43,234 nt of DNA from Purshia tridentata (Eukaryota > Streptophyta > Magnoliopsida > Rosales > Rosaceae): positions 1 to 43,234 of the forward strand of contig QANT01001972.1 of the NCBI GenBank assembly GCA_003254885.1. The letters run 5' to 3'. Numbering within the stretch: position 1 is the first letter of the stretch; every line of letters starts with the position of its first letter. Under the pieces are notes generated by a model, which saw only the letters and a program-made list of their open reading frames with translations, did no database searches and was not told the origin of the DNA. The translations under genes were made by a program, and so were the position numbers. This document shows, in pieces, positions 35,306-43,234 of this stretch.

Positions 35306-36142
35306 TTACCTTTCTGTGTTGTAGGACCCTTCCACGCCAAGTAAGCAGCACATGAAACTCGAGCCGTCCGTTGGAGGAGGGATTGGGGCCCCCCTCATCA
35401 AACCCTTGCCGTTGTCTTCGTTTTTGCTGTTTCCCGCCAAATCTCTGTTCTTGCAGTTCAACTCCATCAGACCCGACAATGGCGTAGCCGGAGCAGAACG
35501 GCCGCCGCCTTCGCCATCACAGGGCTTCGCAGGGGCGAAACGGTCATTGAAAGAACGCGCTTTCTCTGCCGGCGACGAGTGCTGCTTCTGAAGCCCGCGC
35601 TCGTTGAACGAGTTCTCCTTCTGCCACCGTCGCCGAAAGCTCTCCCCTTTCCCCATCAGATCGCGGTACCCGATCGCCAACACGTCGTTCAGCGGCGGAG
35701 CCATGTCCGGTCCATCAACCACCATTGCGCCGACGTTCAAAACCCCCTGGAACCTCCCCGAAGGCCTCCGAATCTGGAGCGCAGTAAACGACGGCGTCTT
35801 GGCCTCGACTTGGAGAAAATTGCTGAGCAAGAATCGGACGCTGCCGACGAGGCTGTCGCGGACGCAGCCGACTGCGTAGATCTCGACGGTGACGCTGGAG
35901 GTCTCGATGGCCAGGAACGAGGAGGTGATCTTGAAGAAGAAGCGATCGTTCCAAGTGGGGTTCTCGCCGCCGACATTGTCGATTCGAGTCCGGAGCTTGT
36001 TGTCAGAGTCGACCCAGGCGGCGGCGTAGGTGCGCATGCGGCGCAAGGTAGCAGGCGGCGTCTTGAGGCCCTGGGCGGAGATGAGGTTTATCTCCAGCAA
36101 GTGCGCGGTCTCTTCTCCCCTTTCTCTCCTCATCGTCAACAT
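35306..36142 (-). CDS. C2-domain (CaLB-type) membrane-binding protein
   Basis: An intronless gene of 278 residues; the ATG at 36133 is an alternative start. A single C2 domain covers roughly residues 14-135, opening with LLEINLISAQGLK and containing TYAAAWVDSDNKLRT, NPTWNDRFFF and VTVEIYAVGCVRDSLVGSVRFLLSNFL. Loop 1 (GLKTPPATLRRMR) has none of the aspartates that normally bind calcium, so membrane binding may be calcium-independent or protein-directed. The C-terminal half is low in order and basic (ESFRRRWQKENSFNERG, KARSFNDRFAPAKP) and ends near FMCCLLGVE. The gene is markedly GC-rich compared with its neighbours, so long antisense frames appear. From memory At4g01200, next to Arabidopsis PIP5K10 (At4g01190), is the closest type. 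Function is unknown beyond likely phospholipid binding. Confidence 0.88.
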   Translation of the reverse strand: MLTMRRERGEETAHLLEINLISAQGLKTPPATLRRMRTYAAAWVDSDNKLRTRIDNVGGENPTWNDRFFFKITSSFLAIETSSVTVEIYAVGCVRDSLVGSVRFLLSNFLQVEAKTPSFTALQIRRPSGRFQGVLNVGAMVVDGPDMAPPLNDVLAIGYRDLMGKGESFRRRWQKENSFNERGLQKQHSSPAEKARSFNDRFAPAKPCDGEGGGRSAPATPLSGLMELNCKNRDLAGNSKNEDNGKGLMRGAPIPPPTDGSSFMCCLLGVEGSYNTER

Positions 36143-36330
36143 GCTTCTCAGGCGAGATCAAAATCGACGGCTCGGATTCTATCACGTGCGATCAAGAAAG
36201 AAGGGAAGAAAAGGGACGGTCTTGACGAGGGTCAAGAAAGCAAAGGGAGTCGCGCCATGACATGCCGGTGAAGATTCTGGAGAGTTTGAGAGAGAGCGAG
36301 AGGGAAGAGCGCGGGGTTTTTTATTTCTCT
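36143..36330 (-). promoter_or_regulatory. Leader and core promoter of the C2 gene
   Basis: On the minus strand, 'AAATAAAAAA' at about 36318-36327 is a TATA-like element preceding a GC-rich, GA/CT-rich leader of roughly 150 bp. No other gene lies in it. Confidence 0.4.
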
Positions 36331-37472
36331 GTTGCAAGAATTAGTGGACTCTGGGCTCCCTTTTAGAAGAGCATATAGTTTGGGGCCCAGCTTTTCCAGG
36401 TTGGATCTTGCGGACTAAATTCTATGCTCGCTCTATGTGATTCAAGTAACACCTGTTAATTCGTTCTTCTGGTTCTATAAAATGACTAATGTTCCACCAC
36501 TCAACTTTTAGTGAAAATTTTTATTTTACTATTTTCACCTTTCTTTTTCTTTTGTTTAATTAATAATTCTGTTTTCCCTTAATAAATGAGATTGCATTTA
36601 TAAATAATAGTTATGAAAATTATAGACTCATTAAAAAAAAGAATATAAACCACTATTGTACGTGAAATTCTTGCAGATAATACGCAATAGTTGCCGTTAT
36701 TGGATTAACCCAATTAGAGAGATTATAGTATTATTCCTTCTGGAACCAAGTTTAATTCTCTCTCCCCTAATAAAATAAATAAATAAATAACATGCAATAG
36801 TTGTATACAAGATTTTATAATTCTTTTCTAGTCATATATATTTTTCTAATGTAAACCAAGGGCTGACCTTTTCTCATGCTTACATCGGGACTGACCCTCT
36901 CAATATTTTTGGGTAGCCCAAGATACTAAGATAGCATTGGCAGCGGGAACGGAAGACAAAATTTTGTGATCGTTTTGGGAATTATGTGGTGCTCATACTT
37001 AAACGAAAATTTGAAATTTGTAACTTGGGGTGGAAAAAAATAATCGAGTGTGTGGTTTAATTTCTTGGGTCCAAATAGAATTGAGAAATTTCAATTGCCA
37101 TAGTGTCTATCGGATTTTTATGTGTATAATTGCAAATCAGACTGAAAATTTGAAACACAGGATACTTGAAAGGTTAACTACGAGCATAAGCACATGGTAG
37201 TAGCATGATTATATTATCACTAATCACAAATATCCAGTGAGAGCCATTGTCTTGGTTGACGTTTTGGAATGTGCATTGAATTCTAGCAATTTTCTCAAAG
37301 CTCCAAAATGACCAAAGCAACGAACAACACAAATTTTATTTATAATGCCACGTAATTCAATAAGACACTAGGTTCACACGTCGTAGATACAAGAAATTAA
37401 ACTCAAACTCACATTACAACAATCAACATTTGCTCCAACAAAGATTGAGACCCGAGGGGACCTGTTTACAAA
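36331..37472. other. Intergenic region, no gene seen
   Basis: AT-rich spacer between the C2 promoter and the BAG6 stop, including an AAATAAATAAAT run near 36770-36790. The part adjoining 37472 should be the BAG6 3' UTR. Confidence 0.6.
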
Positions 37473-40400
37473 TCACATTGCAACACCAACACCACTCTCC
37501 TTCAAAGGATTGTTTGATGGTTTAACGCAGGATGATCCAGATGCTGCTGTTCTATGCCGTCTTGTCCTAAATTTCTTCTTCCTGGCTAACTTTTTCTCCA
37601 AGTCTTTCACTCTACCAGTCAGGTCTGATATAACCTGTAACTGGTCTTTGCCAGCTTCCATCAATTTCTGCATCATTTCCCTCAATTTCTCATTCTCTTC
37701 TATTAGCTTTCTATCACTTTCAACTACCACGCCACTTCCATCAATGGAGGACAACTCGCTTGCAGTTGGTGTTGCAGGTAATGACTCGCTCTTCTGCTCA
37801 CTCACCTCTACATGCATTGGCGTAGATTGTGTCTCAACCAAGACATCCTCTTTGGTAGTTTCTGCAACATTGTCCTGTCCAGTGCTGCTGTCCTGGCATT
37901 CGACTTTGCTCTCTTGCATCTTTATATCCTCTTCTGTGGTTGCTGCTGGCAGGCATTCACGGACTTGTACACTATTCTCAATTGGTGCTTTGTTTTCAGT
38001 AGGCCTCTCTGTATCGGCCAATACAGAGAAGTGAGTACCATCACCATCAATTATGTCTGAAGGTCCATCACCACGCACCACATGTACATCATCATGAATT
38101 TCTGTCTGAATAGGCAAGCTGGACTCGATTGATTCAGAGAGCACTGGAAGAAAATCATCCTTGCTAACTTCTTTTTGGTGCTGGTGCTCAACCTCTGCAT
38201 CAACCACTGAATCTCCAGGGAGGTCCTCATTCTTCTTAGATCCAACCTCTACCGGCTCCTCTGATTGGACAATAGGCTGCTCCTCCATTGCTCCCTCTGG
38301 TTGTTGCTCTAACTGATCCATATTTGGAGTCTCATCCCCTTGTGAAATTTCATCAAGTGCCACCACTTGGCGTTCTTCTTCTCTGCTTTGTGAGACATCT
38401 TTGTCGATATATAATTCAACTTCATTCTTCTTGAATTCAGAATGTGCACGGTCCTCATCAATTATGCCTAGGGGCAATTCTGCAGGTTCATGCATTTCTG
38501 CTTCTTTAACATCAATTCGCAAATTTACATCTGGTGACATATCCACTTCTCCACCGTGTTTCATTTTGTTATTGCTCATGTCTACTGGTGCATCCTTTTC
38601 AGGCTCTGAAATGGCAGGCTCATCATCAATTGCTCCTTGAGGCAACTCTTCCACATCTCTTGTATCTGGATTTGTATTAACAACTTCAGAAGAGTTTCCT
38701 ACAATGCTAGAGTCTGTCTTGTCTTCTACAAGAGATGGCACTTCATCACATTTCTCGAGCTCAGAACCACCACTGGCCATTTCTTTATATACCGCCGAAA
38801 GCTCTCTAGTATTGAGTTGTCCATTTACTACATCATCTTTCGGTTCTATATTGGGCCTTGAATTAAGATCCGCAGGCTTTAGACCACTTGCCACTGGTAG
38901 TTCTTGATGAACATCCTCAGGTGCTGTGGGCAACTCTTTATGATCAGACATATCTGGTTCCTCAACTTTGGAATCAGGCACAGAATCTAAAGTATGAGGA
39001 ACCTGCCCTTGGCATGGCTCTGTGGCATGATGACCGCTCTCACTGACCCGATCAAGTAATCCTTCACCAAGTCCTGTTGCCTCCTCTTTTTGCTGCTCTA
39101 GCATACAGTCATTGTTGTTGGTGCTTCCACTGATATGTTCCACAGGTTTAACAGTTGATACCTCCCCTGTTGGATCTTGAGATCTCTTAGTCATTAGGTC
39201 ATCAAGCTTTTCCTGTAGAGCTACAAGCTCCTTCGCCAAGGATCTTCTAATGTCTCTGAGACTTGGGAGCAAACCCTATTGAAAGCAATCAAACCACGAA
39301 TCAGATGAGCATAAAACTGAGACAATCCCACAATTTCAAATTACTTATGCAATCACTAAACCAGTAGGGCATGCTGATAATTATCTTAATTGAAAGTTGC
39401 TTGATTGCCAACACCAAGAACCATACAAACATGAACTGGACACAAACAATAACTTCTCAACAGACCCTATATCAACAACCGTTCACTTATCAGATAAAAA
39501 CCAAAAACAAAGATAACCGTTTCCAACAGTATGTATGTCACTGTGTGAATATGGGCTTTTCACATGCAAGGTAGGACCATGACAAATTCTAAGCCTTTAC
39601 TACAAAGTAGAAAAATTCACTAATCATCAGTCAATTACATACCTGAATAGTATCTAATTTTAGGAGAAGTCTCATGATGGTTTCTCCAATCACCATTCTT
39701 TGCTTATTATCTATTGGCAGATCAGAAGTCTCCAAAGATGTGATGCGATTCTGAACGTCAGCCACTTGCTCACTTACTTCGGCTATTTGCTTCAATTTCT
39801 TCAATGGTTCCCACCTTCTAACCTCAAACCCACGGTACACAGATTGAATAAGCACAGCTGCTTCTACATCTGTTAAAGTCTTTCTCTCAAGTTTGCCTTC
39901 ATCACCAACTGGTTTGACTGTCTCCGTCATTCTTGCTCCTTGATCCTTATTAACCTCACATGGAGCTCCATCCTTCCTGGCTTCCCCAATGGTTGGCTTC
40001 CCGAAAACCTCCTCTTTGGAATTAACAGGAATCTGGGAAGTAGGCATCACATCCTTGTTTTCACTGATTTTCCCATCCATCACCTCAATAACCTTCTCCT
40101 TTTTGGATGGCTCCACCTCCTTGCTGTTGCCTGAAATGCCATTTTCAACCCTTGGCTCGTGCCTCGCGTTCTCTTTTAAACCCAATGAAGCAGAAGCCTT
40201 CGTAGTGTCAGTTGAAGTCTCTTGTTTGAGTCCTTTTGGACAAGGAGGACTAGGCGATCGTGAACTCCCATTGCGGTCTTTCTTCCTCGGCAAAGGATCA
40301 ACTCTCAGACAAACAGGAGGTAACTGAGATGACTTTTTCGGGGATGAGGATTGTCTTTTAACGCTAGTGCCAGAAGCTTTGCTAGCTGCATTGTCTTCTA

Positions 40401-41517
40401 CTTGTTTCACAGGAATACTTGTTTCTCTTCTCACTTCACATTTGTCTTCCTCCTTATGTGGATCCATTTGCTTCACAGTTATGGTTTTCTGATTTGAAGT
40501 TTTTTCCTTTCTCTCAACAACACCCCGAGCAGCAGGTTTCTCTTCGTTTCTTCTAGTCTCTTTTGTGACACCACCATTGTCAGCATGCTTCACCTCCCTA
40601 TTGTCCTCCTTTTCAACTTCATTCTGCTTATTTTCATAAGGCAACCAAATGAACGGGAATGGGAATTGCTTCTTTTGGTCTTCACCCTGCTGATCCCGAG
40701 AAGCATTCACATCCTTTTCTTTCTTTCCAACTTCCTCCTGCTGATTATCATAAGATGGCACCCAGAAAATTGGAAATGGGAATCCCCTCTTTTTATCTTC
40801 ACCCCGTTGATCCTGAACCTGTTTCCCATCTCCACCATGCATCATAGACCCAAGGTTGTTCATGTCAAAAGGGAACCAACCATACCTCTGGTCTCCTTCC
40901 TGAGACTTCAAGCTCTCAGGAGGCCTCAACTCTCTTGGAATCTTCTTCGGCTCTATGGCCACCTGTTCAGAAGCCTTCCTTTGCCCTCTATCATCCGTGT
41001 GTTCTTGAGGAACCCACATAATCGGATAAGGGTAGTTTTTCATCTGAACCAAAGAGTCATTTGCCTTCTTCTCAACTACATCCGGTTCGTGTTCTTCAAT
41101 CTTCACACCCTTATCTACATTCTGGTGGTGGGAATGATTAGGACACCCACAGCAGTGATAACTCCGAGGCATATTCTTGTCATACTCATATTTGGGAAGC
41201 TCCATGGAATAATGAGGCGGCGGTACATAATGAACAGGGTGGTAGGCTTCAGGATATGGACCAGGATAACCTCCACAAAAGTGCACTGGTGATGGGATTG
41301 GTGCATGAGGGTAAGAGGGTCTGAAGTAACCAGGGGCATTATTATAGTTGCAGCAAGAACGGCAAGGCATTGGGTAGCCATAGTTGCCACCGTAGGGCCA
41401 AGGCTCAAATGCCGTTGGTGGGCTGGCTTCGAAACCCGGATAACGGTACTGAGGGAATGAGAAGGTCTGGTTTCTCTGATGGGGGTATGAATCCATGTCT
41501 CTGTATACAGGCATCAT
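37473..41517 (-). CDS. BAG6: BAG family molecular chaperone regulator 6
   Basis: Two exons, 41517-39643 and 39275-37473, joined in phase 0 by a GT-AG intron (donor ATTCAG|GTATG, acceptor AATAG|GGTTTG), giving 1225 residues; Arabidopsis BAG6 has 1043. The N-terminus is Pro/Tyr/Cys/His-rich and contains IEEHEPD. Three repeats of a PxPxxWxP motif follow (NYPYPIMWVP, GFPFPIFWVP, QFPFPFIWLP), then LPPVCLRVDPLP. A calmodulin-binding IQ motif (AAVLIQSVYRGFEVRRW, about 550-572) runs into the BAG domain (about 573-652), which the intron splits. The domain binds Hsp70. The C-terminal half is acidic, with repeated ELPxGxID motifs, and ends in a coiled coil (LMEENEKLREMMQKL) and a basic tail. In Arabidopsis the gene is strongly heat- and stress-induced and takes part in autophagy-linked basal immunity and thermotolerance. 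Confidence 0.95.
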
Positions 41518-41569
41518 TTTTCACCAAATAAAATTCTCGAAAATCTAAGCAACACCAAGACCTCTCGAC

Positions 41570-42250
41570 TCTGATCACAGAACAAGATGACAGATAAGAA
41601 TGAAAGTATAAATCAATTTAAGGGAACAAGATAAATTCTCTAATCCTAATTTCCAAACCGTAGTAGACAAGGAACAACAAGCACCACATGCAAATTACAT
41701 TCAGATTAATGAATTTTTCAAAAAGTTAATGCAAACTAAAAGCAAGTTCAATTCTTTGTTTCTTAGAAATCACTGAATCTTCTCTGAATTCATCTCACAT
41801 TATAATTTATCACAGAAACAAAACAAAGCAAAATCATCTAAAGGAAAAAACAAGAAAACAAGCACCAAATGTAAATTGCATTCAAATCAATGAATTTTCT
41901 GAAACAAGCAATGCAAACTAGAAATATTAAGCACTGAAATCCTGTATTTCGGGATATATTAATAAAACTATGTACTACTGCTTTATTTTTGTGACATCAT
42001 TGAATCTACTCTCATGTCATCTCACATTTAACCGGAAAAAAACAATGCAAAACCACCAACTTCAACAGAGGTAGAACGAGAACTTACAGTTAATTTTTCT
42101 CGAGAAAATCTAACAGCCAAACGGTGCCACAATCCGAATAACTCAGATATCGGAGCAAATCGGTCCACAAACCCGAAAGGAGAAAAATGGATGCTTCTTG
42201 TGTTTGTCTTTTTAGGTCGCTTTTCTAAGATCACAGTGTCTCTGTTCTGA
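41570..42250 (-). promoter_or_regulatory. BAG6 leader with leader intron
   Basis: A leader exon from about 42250 ends at 42088 with the donor ACT|GTAAGT. The acceptor is probably CTGTGATCAG at 41571, or alternatively GCTTAG at 41545, both upstream of the ATG at 41517. The intron is about 0.5 kb. Confidence 0.6.
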
Positions 42251-42273
42251 GTCTAACAATGTCAGGGATTCGC

Positions 42274-42284
42274 AATTTATATGT
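42274..42284 (-). promoter_or_regulatory. TATA box of BAG6
   Basis: CATATAAATT on the minus strand, about 30 bp before the inferred start near 42250 and 45 bp after the heat-shock element. Confidence 0.6.
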
Positions 42285-42328
42285 GGAGGGGCAGAATGGG
42301 CAATGATGGAAAAATCTAAAGCTTTCTC

Positions 42329-42376
42329 TTCGAGATGTTTCCCGCGTCTCCTAACAGTGAAGTTTCTGGATTTTTC
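42329..42376 (-). promoter_or_regulatory. Heat-shock element cluster of BAG6
   Basis: The plus-strand sequence GAAgtTTCtgGATttTTC at 42359-42376 is four alternating 5-bp heat-shock units with one imperfect unit. A second array, TTCgaGATgtTTC, lies at 42329-42341. They sit 45-100 bp upstream of the TATA box, the usual place for heat-shock factor binding, and fit the known HSF-dependent heat induction of Arabidopsis BAG6. Confidence 0.8.
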
Positions 42377-42769
42377 TCTATTGGGCGATTGTCCGCCACG
42401 TGTCAGCCTTTTGTATTACCGGGTAAGGGGTTATGCTCCTCTGTCATCATTTAACTTGTTATTTTTGCAACTTTTCATGTTTTTTTTTAAGATGATTCAA
42501 ATCATGTTGGGTTGATGATATGGCAATGTTTGATTGGCTAGAAGTACGTGCTGCACAAAGAGTGATGCAGGCGAGTTCTTCCCCAGAAAATCTATATGCT
42601 ACAAACTAGAGGGTATGTTTAGTCTCTGGATCATTCTTTTTGAACACTTCAAACTTGAAACCATTCTAGAAAGAAACCAAAATCTATTACAATAAGGTCA
42701 AAGCTATTAAATAGGCTAAAGATAAGGACAATTAAGTCCTTAATATTCATCGGTTTAAAGTAGAGCTGG

Positions 42770-42945
42770 GTTGGTTTAACCGAAAAATCAAGAACCGCTC
42801 CGAAATCGGTGCTGCCGATACCGAGAGAACCAGAACCGAGCAAAACTGGAACTGAAACAACAATAACTGGACCGAACTGGAAAGTCAGTTTCGGTTTCGA
42901 TTCTCATAACTCAAAATTGTCTGTCTACTGAACCGAACCGAACAT
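42770..42945. repeat. ACCGAA-rich dispersed repeat fragment
   Basis: Many variants of 'aaccgaa', 'ccgaaccgaac' and 'cggtttcgat' on both strands, followed by AT-rich sequence to the window end. This composition is common in dispersed, transposon-derived repeats of plant genomes. No gene is visible from 42520 to 43234. Confidence 0.5.
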
Positions 42946-43234
42946 ATGAAAATTTATTTTTAGATTTATATATTTATGCTCATTTAACATTTTAGATAAT
43001 AAAATTAATATTAACTTAGCTATATTTTAGATGATAAAATATATTTTATAACTCTTTCAATTGAACCATATATTTATTATATAAAAAAGTTAAATGATAT
43101 ATTCTTATACCTTATTTCAATTGAAGCTAATAATTTTTTTGTTAAAACTTAAAACACACAATAGCATTTAGTTTAGGATATGAAACATATATTTTATACA
43201 TCACATATATGGTATGGTATAATATTAGAGTTTA

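Noticed and set aside
35579..36271. 230-residue plus-strand frame opposite the C2 gene
   Set aside because: The GC-rich coding strand leaves the antisense frame open by composition; the minus-strand product has a clear C2 domain.
37510..38034. 174-residue plus-strand frame opposite BAG6 exon 2
   Set aside because: Antisense shadow of the Glu/Ser-rich BAG6 coding sequence, with no independent support.
40585..41292. 235-residue plus-strand frame opposite BAG6 exon 1
   Set aside because: Antisense shadow; the minus strand matches BAG6 across its full length.
1..43234. CRISPR arrays, operons, rRNA and tRNA genes
   Set aside because: None seen; intron-containing genes and plant families show this is nuclear plant DNA.

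Overview
This is plant nuclear DNA. It has AT-rich intergenic sequence, GT-AG introns, short non-autonomous DNA transposons, and protein genes with clear Arabidopsis-type homologues. I infer a core eudicot, possibly Rosaceae (Prunus-like), but the genus cannot be proven from the window alone. All recognised genes lie on the minus strand.

Layout. 1-2.5 kb: AT-rich sequence with a roughly 1.2 kb element bounded by long inverted repeats. 2.5-10.3 kb: a tandem cluster of six related long hairpins, all read on the minus strand. Their 3' arms carry miR159/miR319-family sequences. Three of them (3.65, 6.6 and 9.6 kb) have their own duplicated TATA-containing promoter. The three at 2.5-3.6 kb lie downstream of the 3.65 kb hairpin and could share its transcript. 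12.48-12.77 kb: a probable MITE. 13.0-16.6 kb: a three-exon coiled-coil gene of the At5g41620/At2g46250 type. 19.5-24.7 kb: a short type A phosphatidylinositol-4-phosphate 5-kinase with seven coding exons and a non-coding leader exon. 26.7-29.6 kb: an F-box/kelch gene orthologous to HAWAIIAN SKIRT (At3g61590), with a leader intron. 30.1-34.9 kb: intergenic DNA with a 198-bp tandem duplication and another MITE. 35.3-36.1 kb: an intronless, GC-rich C2-domain gene. 37.5-42.3 kb: a two-exon BAG6 co-chaperone gene whose promoter carries a heat-shock element next to a TATA box.

Gene order. From memory, Arabidopsis carries BAG6 (At2g46240), a coiled-coil gene (At2g46250) and MIR159C (At2g46255) side by side. 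HAWAIIAN SKIRT (At3g61590) lies in the homoeologous block. The window therefore looks like an unfractionated ancestral version of that block. In it the single, weakly expressed MIR159C of Arabidopsis corresponds to a six-hairpin array with diverged mature sequences. This array is the most interesting system in the window.

The genes do not form one pathway. They cover small-RNA control (the MIR159 array, and HAWAIIAN SKIRT, which has been linked to miRNA function), phosphoinositide and membrane signalling (PIP5K and the C2 protein) and stress protein quality control (BAG6).
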